NCBI GenBank assembly: GCA_964034945.1
Contig: OZ035962.1
Location: forward strand, 103,046,784-103,110,783
DNA: 64,000 nt
Direction of reading: 5' to 3'
DNA from: Chrysopilus asiliformis
Lineage: Eukaryota; Arthropoda; Insecta; Diptera; Rhagionidae
The notes under the pieces: model-generated
Databases searched by the model: none
Told to the model about the DNA's origin: nothing
Seen by the model: only the letters and a program-made list of their open reading frames with translations
Made by a program: the position numbers and the translations under genes
Shown: positions 1 through 10,251 of the stretch, in pieces
Numbering within the stretch: position 1 is the stretch's first letter
How the letters are laid out: every line of letters begins with the position of its first letter

Positions 1-570
1 CGAAAAAGTAATTTGATGAGCTTTGATGAACATTCAAAGTTGTGGTAAGAATTCTTACCGGGTGGCGTATAAATGGGTTAAGAATGCTGATTTACTTTCA
101 TTTGATTTTTTTATACAGAAAAAATCGATTTTTTTTGAAGACTGTATAGAGGAAAATAAAATTAGCGATGAAATTTCTGAACAGCACATGACTTTCTTAC
201 ACAACAAAAAATCGGTTCTTTTTTGGAAAATTTCATACGGCAAAATAAAATGAGACAGAAAATAACAAAAATTCGATTTTTTTTTTTAAAATATACAGCA
301 AAATAAAATTACACAGAAAATTTCTGAACAGCACGTGGCATTCTTATACAGAAAGAATTAAATATCTCTAGCTATTTGTTGTATAAGAAAATCATGTGCT
401 GCTCAGGAATTCAAACCTTAATATGCAAATTGACTTTTATTTGACATTTACTGCTTATTAGCATATATTTTCAAAATTTCAGGTTAAAAAATATATAGGC
501 ATAAATACACGACAAAATTACCTTACATATATTATTGTTTTCACTTCTGTTGGTCCCCAATGACTGCCTG
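1..570. repeat. AT-rich stretch with a three-copy ~40-bp repeat, one copy inverted
   Basis: No gene is seen. A ~40-bp block containing TTTCTGAACAGCAC occurs at about 168-209 and again at 311-351, and in inverted orientation at 377-412. The last two could fold into a hairpin with imperfect ~35-bp arms. The short reading frames here are AT-rich and resemble no known protein. The family is not recognised; it may be the eroded end of a DNA transposon. Confidence 0.5.
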
Positions 571-1120
571 TTTTTATACCCGTATGGTGAAACCAAAGGA
601 TATACTAACTTTGCCTTACAGTTTGTAACGCCAAGATCCCGTCATTACACAAAAAAATGAATTACACCAGTGTGTTTAGAATGATAAAAAAAAATTCAAT
701 TTTGCATGTCCGTCCGTCTGTCTGTCCGTCCGTCTGTGGCGCGGATTGCGGGCGCACGGATTGAGCTAGAGACTTGAAATTTTGTGCAGATCCTTTTTTC
801 GTAAAATGCGAGGCTAAGTTCGTTAATGGGCACAAATGGACCATTAGGGGGGGTACCCCCCATACGAACGAAAAGGTTTTTTGTGAATATCTCAAAAACG
901 GTGCATCTTATTAAAAAAGTGCAAGAACACAAGTTATTTAGGATATGATTCTACATAAAACTCCCATACATAAAAAGCCGATTGGAATAAATTTTAGAAA
1001 TTCTTATTAGAAAATTTGACTTCAAAGTGGAATTTTGATATAACGGTTCGCCGTTCACTTAAATCACCATACGGGTTTTCAATAATTGCGAGATTGGCAA
1101 TTATAGCTTTTGTTATGTTT
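571..1120 (+). mobile_element. DINE-1-like (Helentron-associated) element, copy A1
   Basis: Non-coding element with subterminal inverted repeats ACCCGTATGGTGA (578-590) and its exact reverse complement (1064-1076). A short GTCCGTCTGTC microsatellite lies near 708-736, and an imperfect stem-loop of the form ATTGCC-GAT-GGCAAT lies at 1084-1102, followed by a conserved tail ending TTGTTATGTTT. This order (subterminal repeats, microsatellite core, 3' stem-loop) is the known layout of Drosophila DINE-1 and related elements mobilised by Helentrons. At least six further full or partial copies occur in the window. Family assignment is by structure, not by database match. Confidence 0.7.
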
Positions 1121-1319
1121 TATTACTTAATTTATCTTTCAAATTTATATTCTTACTACTGAATAAGTGTAAACTACATCACGCCAGATACGGATTCAAT
1201 TCTGAGCGGTGGCAAAATATTTTTATTTTTATTTTTTTGTTGAAATTGAGTTTTTTAAACGTAAAATTAAAAATATCTGTTACGCATCGTCTTTTATTGG
1301 AAAAAGTGAAAATCATCTT

Positions 1320-1535
1320 CTCTGACGCTAGCCCAAACCCCTGAAGATAGACTTGAAACTTTCAGAATATGTCCCAACCATCGCGTAGGCGCTCACTAAG
1401 GCGAGATTTTTCGAAATTTTACCGCTGATGGAGTGAACGGGTGGTAAGGGGGGTTTGGGTGTTTTTAAACCGTGATTTTCGCCATGAATCCTGGTCAATA
1501 GGAGGCTGAAAAGTATCACTCGGAAGCGATTTTGT
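1320..1535 (+). mobile_element. Truncated Helitron-like fragment, same family as 5,425-5,960
   Basis: About 200 bp is close to the interior of the complete element at 5,425-5,960, sharing the stretches beginning CCCAAACCCCTGAAG and CCATCGCGTAGGCGCTCAC. Both termini are missing, so this is a dead fragment. The reading frame on the minus strand is a by-product of the repeat. Confidence 0.65.
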
Positions 1536-2499
1536 ATGTATTTCTTTCGACACAGCTCCAGCTTAAAATCGATTTTGATTATTCTTTTTTTAAAGGAAGC
1601 TCTCTATCTGTAGATGTGTCCACTTTACTTTTTTCCCATCTATATAATAAAAACTGTAAGGGGACAATTTTTATAATTTTGGATTTTCTCAAAAATATTG
1701 ACATTCATTGATGTATTTGGTCGCATAATACTGATGCCAAAAATGACATTTTTATACCCGTATGGTGAAACCAAAGGGTATATTAGATTTGCCTTACCGT
1801 TTGTAACGCCAAGATCCCGTCATCACACACAAAACGGACAAAAAACAGTATATTTCACCTAAAAATTTAAAAATGAAAATTTGTGTTTTTGCTCTTGATT
1901 TCGACATTTTTATTCTTTTTCTTTTAAAATTAACAATGGAAAGCAAAATCAAAGTAACGCGTTCTGAAGAAGGATGAATAATGACAAGACAGTAATCGAT
2001 GGGGAAAGGAAGAAGCGAATCTATATGACATGTTGCCATCAATACTTCCCTGTTCGTCGTTTGAATGTATTTACACTTGCCATGTCTTGCCACTGTTTTG
2101 TGTTGCCACTGACGTTTTGCATTGCTATTAATAAATTTGAATTTCGAAACGTTAAAGAATTAAAGTTTTCTGAGTATTTAAATACAGTATTTTGGGAAAA
2201 AAGCAATTATGCAGTATTGGAGTCTGAAAAACAATATAATACTGCGAAAAACAGTATAGATACCATCGTTATGTATAGTCCTCACCTGCTATCTTCTGCA
2301 ATTCTAAAGGGATTTGGTGCTTCAATGTATGACATGAATTAAAAAGAATGACATTTCCCACAATATTGTCTTTCCCCGTGTGGATAACCACCTTTTACCG
2401 TTATTGAATATATTGTAAGTAAACAGTACGATTTTGTAATACACCGTTGAGTCACAAAGAAAAATGTCTCTAAAAAAATTTCCCTTTTTTGAGTTAACT
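1536..2499. other. Gene-free AT-rich stretch with a DINE-1-like 5' fragment
   Basis: Positions 1,749-1,830 repeat the left end of the A family (ACCCGTATGGTGA, then the conserved sequence up to CCCGTCATCACA), after which homology stops abruptly. The rest is AT-rich, with short unrelated reading frames on both strands that resemble no known protein. Confidence 0.5.
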
Positions 2500-2735
2500 A
2501 TATGCATTTGACTCGAGGCCGAAGGCCGAGTAAAGAGGAAGGCGAGAGCTGAAATATATTTAAATAATTTTACATAACATCTCCATACATCAAATTCCAA
2601 CAATTCAAGCGTGAGGGGCGAGGCCGAAGGCCGAGTAGTTGTGGAGGCCGTAGGCCGACGGGGGCAGGGAGGCCGAAGGCCGACTTGCGGAAGGGGGATG
2701 AACCGCGAAGCGGTTCGGGGCGCAGCCCCTAGTAC
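2500..2735 (+). mobile_element. GC-rich hairpin cluster ending in a Helitron-like CTAG terminus
   Basis: A GC-rich island in AT-rich DNA holds six short perfect or near-perfect hairpins. Three carry the motif GGCCGAAGGCC (2511-2531, 2618-2635, 2669-2684) and one is a variant GGCCGTAGGCC near 2644-2656. GAACCGC-GAA-GCGGTTC (2700-2716) and GGGGC-GCA-GCCCC (2717-2729) follow. The last hairpin runs directly into CTAG followed by T. A terminal hairpin, then CTRR, then host T is the known 3' signature of Helitrons, so this is probably the 3' end of a Helitron-type element. No 5' TC end was identified. Confidence 0.45.
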
Positions 2736-2740
2736 TTTAT

Positions 2741-3015
2741 TATACTCCGTAGAAGAAAGTAAAAATGGAGGCTAACTCGACGACCTGCATACGGCGTAAT
2801 TGGCCTCGGGCAGGCGCGCGTTCGCCTGCATGTGGGCAAGTAAAACTGAGTTGACCTGTGGTCGGAGAAATTCTGAAATTAAGGCACCAGCAGGTGAAGT
2901 AGGGCATTGGGAGCTGCACGAGTTGACCTTAGATAGGTTAACTCTGACCGCTAGCTGGCTTACAGACACCTCTGTAAGGTCAGAGTTAACCTGACAAAAA
3001 GTTGACCTGGACTTT
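2741..3015 (-). mobile_element. MITE with nested stem-loops, copy C1
   Basis: Reverse-orientation copy of the element at 8,455-8,729. Two 15-bp arms, AGGTTAACTCTGACC and its complement, lie at about 2935-2992 and enclose a smaller TTACAGA/TCTGTAA stem. A second hairpin, GCAGGCG/CGCCTGC, lies near 2811-2830. The right boundary reads TTTCTGAGTGT, matching the other copies. No protein is encoded; the frames on both strands are shadows of the inverted repeats. Confidence 0.6.
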
Positions 3016-3175
3016 CTGAGTGTATGATTCTACACAAAACTCCCGTACATCAAAAACTTCAAAGTGGAATTTTTAAACAACTGTTCGCTGTTCAATTAAA
3101 CTTCAAACAATGCTATACCACCACACGGGTTTTCAATATTTGCCAGATTGGCAATTATAGCTTTTGTTATGTTTA
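3016..3175 (+). mobile_element. DINE-1-like 3' fragment, copy A3
   Basis: Right-hand ~155 bp of the A family: the ATGATTCTACA segment, a degraded subterminal repeat (CCACACGGGT), the stem-loop TTGCCAGATTGGCAA and the tail TTTTGTTATGTTT. It abuts MITE copy C1, which probably inserted into or truncated it. Confidence 0.6.
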
Positions 3176-5424
3176 CACATTTTTTTTACTGAAATTAAGA
3201 ATATTTGACAATTCAAAAAAAAAAGTCTTTTTATATTCCAAATATCAGAATTAAATTATGTTTTGCATATTCAAATTATGAATGGAAAATTCCGGAACAA
3301 AAATTTAAATTCATAACGCACTTGTTTTCTACTATGTGGTGTTTTTAATACTTTTATATGGTAGTCGGATTTTCTTTATTTTTTTACCCCCAGAAATATT
3401 TTCATTTGAAATATGACCTTCATTTATTAAATATTGTAGGACTACTTTTAGACTAATATAAGTTCTCCTTAAAGCAACTTTTTGATCCTTTATTTTAAAT
3501 TTAACTGAAACTCTTGTTCGTCCATTGCGTATACTGGACTTAATATTTACTTTTTTTTAAAATTGAGATTAATAAGTTTTCTGATCCGACAGGTTTTTTG
3601 CCGTCAAAAATATGTTTATTTAGCTTTACTGCAAGAATTTGTAGGAAAAAGGTAGAAATTCTTACTTTTTAATTAACACGAATATTGAATTTCTCATTTC
3701 CATCCTTCCGATCACTGAGGATTTAATAAGGTATCCCAGGTGACAATGGAACTTTTCTTCTTTCTTTCTATTTTGATCCCATTTTGAATCAGCAAATTTT
3801 TTTATTTCAATGCGGTTCCGGATAGTAGGGACTTTTCATACATTTAAAGGCTTAAATATAACAAGCTGAAGGACGAAAGCACTGAATTAATTTTGCTTTA
3901 CTTCTAGTATAAAATTTTTGATTATTTCTTAATAACAAAACCTTTTCCATTGACTTTTTTTTATGATTTTTGATTATTTTTAAAAACCGAAACATATATA
4001 TTATTTTTTGAATACAATAAACGCAGAAAGTCAAAAAGACTATCATATACTACCATATAATAAATTACCAAAATCACAAAGAAATTAAGGCAGTTTCCTT
4101 GTTGTTAGAAAAATTTATATTTTCCTTTTTGAGTCTATAGTTTGGTTTGTACCATCAAATTAATGAACAGGACCTAATATTTCTACGAATATTATGCGTG
4201 CGTGTGTATGTGATAATTTATTTGGATTTTTATATATGATTTCTTAAGTTAGTTATAATAACCGAACCGATCATACGCAGTCGTTGACAATTGGATTTAT
4301 GAAGGCGACAAAGCAGTGGTGTCTTTATATTTTATGATTTGCGGATGTCTTGTTTTCTGCTTCCGTTTTATGATTATTATTACTATCTGATGACATTAAC
4401 CAGCTCAACGCTTTTGTGAATAATAAGATGACCCTTTCATATCCCTTTATGGGATCTTATGGAATAAATCCCAGTCATCCTTGACGAGCAGCTTTCAAGT
4501 AATCCCTGTGATAACAACAACCAAATCCAAAATTGTCGTATGGTTTTGTATTTGCACATTGTCCCAAAATCTCCTCATCAACCAATTATGTTACAGCTTC
4601 ATATCTAATAGCTGTTTACAAATATCTACTACTCGTATACACATAGCTGGGTATATTTCTTATACTAGTGGTCCACAATCGACAAGTTTTCTTTGGTATG
4701 TTGTACAGTATATACAAACACGGTGTTACTACCCATATAAGTGAAGAAGGTTCGATTTTCTATATTGTAGCATTTTCAATTTTTTTGGGTTGGAGAAATA
4801 AAGGAAAATCTGATGACTAGCATGACCTGCTTTTCAAGTTACCCTCAAAATGAATAATAAAAAACAATCAACATCCCAGATTTATCCATCTTAGATACAC
4901 AACATATCGTATTCAGTTAGATAGAAATACATTTATTTAGGTGTGAGTGCTTACTAAAATAAAGCAAGAAGGATATCGGAAAAGGAAATACTTTTTCTAG
5001 GATAATGGGTGACCTGTTACCTAAATGGTTGAGCAATGTCTGAATAAATTTAACTTAAGATTAGATATTGAATGAAGAAACGAGAAAGAAGAAGAAATAT
5101 ATCGATATCAATATATTCTGATCGGGTCGTACCATTATCGGAAAAACATTCGAATCAATTCTATCAAAAGATCGAGTAAAAAAATGGTATTCTAGTTTTC
5201 AAGGTTGTTATTTTTCACTTTCATAGCTGTTTTTAAAGATAGTTTTATACAAAAATTAAATGTGATATCTGAAGTTTAACATTTAAAAGCCCAAAATCTA
5301 GACTTGATTAGATAATTTATATTTATTTCCCACCTCTCCCTCACACTCCCACCCTAATAAAAATTTACCCGTTCGACCGATTGTTGTTGGGTCTTCTGTA
5401 TTGGATGAAGGATTTTGCAGACAA
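3176..5424. other. Gene-free AT-rich intergenic stretch
   Basis: No supported exon on either strand. Frames such as the 87-codon one at 4,481-4,744 have no recognisable domain and no splice-site support. I saw no strong terminal repeats. It may contain distal regulatory sequence, but nothing in it shows that. Confidence 0.5.
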
Positions 5425-5960
5425 TCTCTATATATAAAATCGTTTAACCTGACTGAGTGACTGACTCATTAACGCCCAGCCCAAACCCCTGAAGCTAGAG
5501 ACTTGAAACTTTCACAATATGTCCCAACCATCGCGTAGGCGCTCACTAAGGCGGGGTTTTCCATAATTTTACCCCTAAGTAGTTGAACGGGTGGTAAAGG
5601 GGGTTTGGGTGTTTTTAAACCGTGATTTTCGCCATTAATCCTGCTCAATAGGAGGCTGAAAAGTTTCACTCGGGGGTTTTCGGGGTCGCTGATCACGAAT
5701 CCGGTGTTAGATTTTCGAAATTGGAAACGGAAAGTCCTGTAAGGATGACGCAAATATCCTTTTCCCCTTTTTTTCCGGGAAAAATGGCACTAGGGGGTTT
5801 TCGGGGTCGCTGATCACGAATCTGGTGTTAGACTAATTCGCACCGGAGAGCCCTGCAAGGATAAGATTTTTCTCAAAAGTTTTTAAGTTGTTTCCGGTTT
5901 TCTTCGTATTCTAAAACTTATGCAAAAACTTAACCCGGCAACGACGGATATGCAAGCTAG
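5425..5960 (+). mobile_element. Complete non-autonomous Helitron
   Basis: Both canonical ends are present. The 5' end is TCTCTATATATAAAA preceded by host A (5424). The 3' end is a hairpin ACCCG-7 nt-CGGAT (imperfect here; ACCCG/CGGGT in sister copies), then ATGCAAG, then CTAG (5957-5960) followed by host T (5961). Insertion between A and T with no target duplication is the Helitron hallmark. The 536-bp element encodes no Rep/helicase. Its second half holds about one and a half units (GGGGTTTTCGGGGTCGCTG, TCCTGTAAGGAT) related to the 122-bp tandem array at 24,645-25,510. Confidence 0.8.
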
Positions 5961-6566
5961 TCATTTATAATTAAGAAAAAATACCATTTCCTCTTCCTAT
6001 CAAACCCTTCCCCTGCTATTTCAAAGACCGTTCAAAAAGTTTTGATTAAGTTTTTACTATTGAATACGTAGTGCCTTGAATAAATTTTCTGACTCTTTAA
6101 AACTACCCACCACGCCGACTCATGTAGCCCCTCCCCAGCTATCTGCTGAAACGATTTACAAAATTTGCGAAAAAAATATTATGTTGGTGCACTTAATGTG
6201 ACCTGACCATACGTCCCGAATTCAGGCATCCCGGAAACTAAACTTTGGCCCCGAATTCAGTTTAGAATTGAATTTTATTAAAAACTAAATTTTCAAAACT
6301 TACTCTACTTTATCTGTTCTTACTCTATTTTATCTGTTGGTTGCTCTAAATTACGGTTTTGTCGCATGCAACGCATTTTGCAACGAATTTTATTAGGGTT
6401 CATACTTAAGACACATATATCTCAAGAATTCTTAATGCAAAAACAATAATTGCTAGTACAGAATGGTTTAAAACTAAAAAGTTCCTCCTAAAGATTGGTC
6501 TAACTTGCACTATTCCATCATTCCAAAGAATTCGATAGTTATTAAATAGAAACTAAATCTATTGCA
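5961..6566. other. Gene-free stretch with an old repeat fragment
   Basis: Around 6,200-6,260 is the ACCATACGTCCCG motif that recurs near 13,725 and, diverged, near 14,760; it looks like the end of an old interspersed repeat. No gene is supported. Confidence 0.4.
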
Positions 6567-6844
6567 TCACGCAGGGAAATAATAGTAAATCTACCTATTT
6601 TATTATGTGGAATCAGGAATACGACTGAAAATAGTTAATCTCAAATACAAAAAATAGTCAAAATCGACTATTTTTATAATAAATTTAACTGGTTAGTAGT
6701 AAAATTTACAATTTCGTGGTTGAATTCTTAACTTTTAACTAAATATTCTTAACTATTTTGGTTGAATTGTGGTTGAATTGACTATTCTTAACCGATTCGC
6801 CATTATAAAATATTTAGATTTACTATTTTTGTTTCTCTGCGTGA
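6567..6844. mobile_element. MITE with ~25-bp terminal inverted repeats
   Basis: The left end ATCACGCAGGGAAA followed by ATAGTAAATCT is mirrored at the right by AGATTTACTAT and TTTCTCTGCGTGAT. The interior carries several AATAGT/TTTAACT words. Related decayed copies are at about 17,706-17,890 and 48,745-48,910. No target-site duplication could be read, so the superfamily is left open. Confidence 0.6.
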
Positions 6845-8454
6845 TTGGTCACGAGATTTGTTGAATCATAAAAATTTGCATCATTCCTTCTGGTTAAATA
6901 TGCATCAATTTGTATCGCTGTTTATTTATTATGAGATTCTAGATTCATTATATTGATTCTTAATCATCACATTTCTACGTCTTCATTTTTGTACATATTT
7001 AACCATTGGAAATTAAAATAAATCCCATATTTTTTCAAAAGAAAAATCATTTAATCTGATAAAGAATTGAAGACAAAAAACAAACGACCTTGAATCCATT
7101 TCGTACTTCTTTTTTTGTTACAACTCTTCAGGTATTGTTCAGAACGACGGATCAAATGGTGATGGACACTGGTTTAATAAGCAAAAGTTGCTGGTAAAGC
7201 GGTTGAACTTGAGGGTCTACATATATTCCGTTCATTTTTCTTTAATGTATCTTGCTTTGCTTTTATAACATATGTTGCTCTCTGGATATTTTCGTGATTT
7301 CTCTTAGGTAAAAGCTTTTCGAGAAAATGTTTTTTCTCTTTTCTGAATCTCTTTCCAGTTGTGGAAAAGCTTGAAATAAAAACTGTAGCAAGTTTCTATA
7401 TTTAAAATAATAAATAATTTGAAGTGTAAATTCAATTTTGAATGATTTATTTATTGCAAAAATGGGTGCAGTTTTTTCTATTTCCGGGATAAATAAGTCG
7501 ATGGGGTTTAGATTAGCTTGAAAATTCGTATACAGGTAGAGTATTGGGTTTTATCAAGAAAATTAAAATAAAAAAATCTAGCTCGCAGGTTTTTGGGGAA
7601 AAACTGTATAAATGAATTTTCCAAATCTTCCCAAAACTCAATTGTTTTAAAAAAATATATGTCTTTAAAAATGTTTTATTTTTTTATAAGCAATTTTATC
7701 TATGGTCTTAAAATGTCCTTAAAATGTCTTAAAATATCATAGTGTTTTTTTTTCATTATTTAAGTGTCATTTAAGTTTTCTTTTACATTATTTAAGTGGT
7801 CAAAAATATCATAATGTTTTTTTTTAAATTATTTAAGTGGTCAACATGTTATATAAATGTTAAAAAAAATAGAAAAAAAATTAAAAGAAAATTCTACAGC
7901 ACAGGAAAATTCCCGAAAAATCTTTTTCTTACCTATTTATATGAATTTTTGTTGTTAGATGTGAAATTTAATTGTCGTTCACTACCTGCAGACATAAAAG
8001 TGGTAGCGCTAACTTGCGGGCTAGATTTTTTTTATTTAGTTTTTGGGCGACAAAATTTCAAATCCTGCCTTACGCGAATTTTCAGGCAAATCTGAGACCT
8101 ATCGGATCAATTTGTCCCGTATGTAAGAAAGAAAAATTGCCCTTTCGTGTACTTTTATTTGAATTTACGATTCCTTTTATTTGATATCAATTAAAATTCA
8201 TAACTATCGATGGAGGGGTTGGAATGCCCTAAAAAATCATTCGTCGTTTTTGAGACGAACAGATTATTTTCTTGAGGTCTGCACTGCTTATATTTAGGAC
8301 AGGAAGGCGTGGGGAGGGGGAGGGGGGGGTCTGCTGTTGTAAATTCCATTCAAAGAATCCATTCAAAGATTTCATAGACTACGCCTATACTAAAAAGTTT
8401 TTTTTCTAAAAATCTTTTAGTAAGTTTTTATTAGAATCAACCAAATATATGCAA
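6845..8454. other. Gene-free stretch, with a short G-rich run near 8,310
   Basis: AT-rich and without supported exons. A ~30-bp block around TTATTTAAGTGGTCAA is duplicated near 7,745-7,845. A G-rich tract at about 8,303-8,333 could form a G-quadruplex on the plus strand. The frames at 7,796-8,184 are overlapping shadows in two registers and resemble no known protein. Confidence 0.45.
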
Positions 8455-8729
8455 TCAGAAAAATGTCCAGGTCAACTTTTTGTCAGGTTAACTCTGACCT
8501 TACAGACGTGTCTGTAAGCCAGCTAGCGGTCAGAGTTAACCTATCTAAGGTCAACTCGTGCAGCTCCCAATGCCCTACTTCACCTGCTGGTGGCTTAATT
8601 TCAGAATTTCTCCGACCACAGGTCAACTCAGTTTTACTTGCCCACATGCAGGCGAACGCGCGCCTGCCCGAGGCCAATTACGCCGTATGTAGATCGTCGA
8701 GTTAGCCTTAATTTTTTTGAGTGTGTGGC
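8455..8729 (+). mobile_element. MITE with nested stem-loops, copy C2 (most complete)
   Basis: The right end TTTTTTTGAGTGTG and the left end (CAGAAAAATGTCC, diverged here but ACACTCAGAAAAAT when copy C3 is read in the same direction) give a ~14-bp terminal inverted repeat. Inside is a 15-bp perfect stem AGGTTAACTCTGACC/GGTCAGAGTTAACCT enclosing TTACAGA-CGTG-TCTGTAA. There are repeated AGGTCAACT words and a GC hairpin GCAGGCG/CGCCTGC near 8,647-8,667. Non-coding. Other copies are at 2,741-3,015 and 40,396-40,585. Confidence 0.65.
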
Positions 8730-9936
8730 AGACGACGTTTTTTTGTTTTTGCCAGAGTCACCCTTGGATTTCGCTTTTTTGTTTATCAAAAAATAAATTA
8801 TTTAAGCTTTGTTAATATTGGCTATGTGAATATATTATGCTGCCACTAATGAATTTCAAGCAATTTTCTATAGAACCTTGTTGCTCTCAACATTTTACAG
8901 TTCGAGTTCATAAAAAATAAATAAGTTTAAAGCTAATTTACTTGCATTACTAGTTGAAATTCTGGAAAGAAACGCTAATGAAGGACACTAGAAATTGTGC
9001 TCATAAAATATACAAACCCTGGGTTGGCTACCAATTTGATTCTGTATGGATGCTATAGTAAGGAAAAGTTCTTCCCGAATTTCACTTACAGACATTCCGA
9101 GTGAATTTAAATTCCCAGCTAACGATACGAATGAAGCATTTCTTTTTTTTTGACTATGTTATGCGGAAGACGAATACTAAGAGAAGTTTTATAATACATA
9201 CTTACAAGTAGGTTTTTGACTATGTTATGCGAAAGACGAATACTAAGAGAAGTTTTGGATAAAATTGCAACACTTACAGAGGTTTTAATTTGCTATTGTA
9301 AAACGGTTGTGGAAATGTGATTTTAATTGTGATTTTATATCATCATAACACGATTCATGTTAAACGGAAAATGAATTTAATTTTAATTAAAAATGTTATC
9401 CGTTTACACCTTGTATGCAATTACATAACGAATTAATTTTATTTATAATTTACGAGAGGTGTTTGATTCAAATTTGTGCCTGAGTTGAATTATTTAGAGA
9501 ATGAAATTGATTTAATGGGTTTAGTTAAATGAAAGGAACATTTTAATACATACGTATTTTTGGTCCCCAGCGACATTGTAAAGATAAACTTTGAACTAAA
9601 TTCTAATGAAAATCGGCTGAACAAATAAAATTTATGTAGGTACCATCAGAACGTTAATATGTAACAATTTCGATCATGCAAAATATTTTAGAACACATAT
9701 GATCGTAATTCTATTTAATTCAACTTAAACTCAACATGACTAAATAATTACATAAAAAAATTACCTTCTATTTAATAAAACATGATTTTGTTTATGTTAT
9801 TTCAATGCACAAAGCCTTTTATTTTTGAATGTGTAATTATTTAGAAATTTGCTGAAATCCCCAAATAAATCTGATACACATAAATAGAATAAAATCTACC
9901 TCCAGCACTAAAAACACTTTTTTTTTAATTTCACAG
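8730..9936. other. Upstream flank or 5' intron of the UNC93-like gene
   Basis: No coding exon recognised. A ~44-bp block containing GACTATGTTATGCG is duplicated (about 9,147-9,190 and 9,213-9,256). The stretch ends in a polypyrimidine tract and TTTCACAG (to 9,936), a good splice acceptor, so at least one upstream non-coding or short coding exon of the UNC93-like gene should exist. I could not locate it. Confidence 0.4.
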
Positions 9937-10251
9937 TCAGCCATTGATGAAAATGGGACCACGTGGCAAAGAGCGTATCATACCTGCATCAGCATCAGAA
10001 CCAGCAGAATTAAAGGATGTCGAACGTGCAACGAAAGCAAATTCGATATATGGAAAATATGAAAATATCCGAATTACTAAAAACATAGTTATCATAGGTT
10101 TGGCATTTATGATTCATTTCACGGCATTTCACGGTACATCGAACTTACAAAGCTCCGTCAATTCCGATGCTGCACTGGGAACATCAACTTTAGCTGTTAT
10201 TTATGGATCTCTAATATTATCAAATATTTTTCTGCCTGGAATTGTCATAAG
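9937..10251 (+). CDS. UNC93-like exon 1 (first recognised)
   Basis: The first ATG in frame is 9947, giving residues 1-102, with the codon for R102 split across the junction ATAAG|gtatga. The frame stays open back to the acceptor at 9936 (Gln-Pro-Leu before the Met), so translation could begin in an unseen upstream exon and the N-terminus is provisional. It carries a charged 45-residue cytosolic-looking tail and the first two membrane segments. Confidence 0.85.

Noticed and set aside
2772..2994. Paired frames on both strands with high GC (also 8,463-8,705 and 40,373-40,606)
   Set aside because: They are the two strands of a structured MITE; the sequence is constrained by stems, not by codons.
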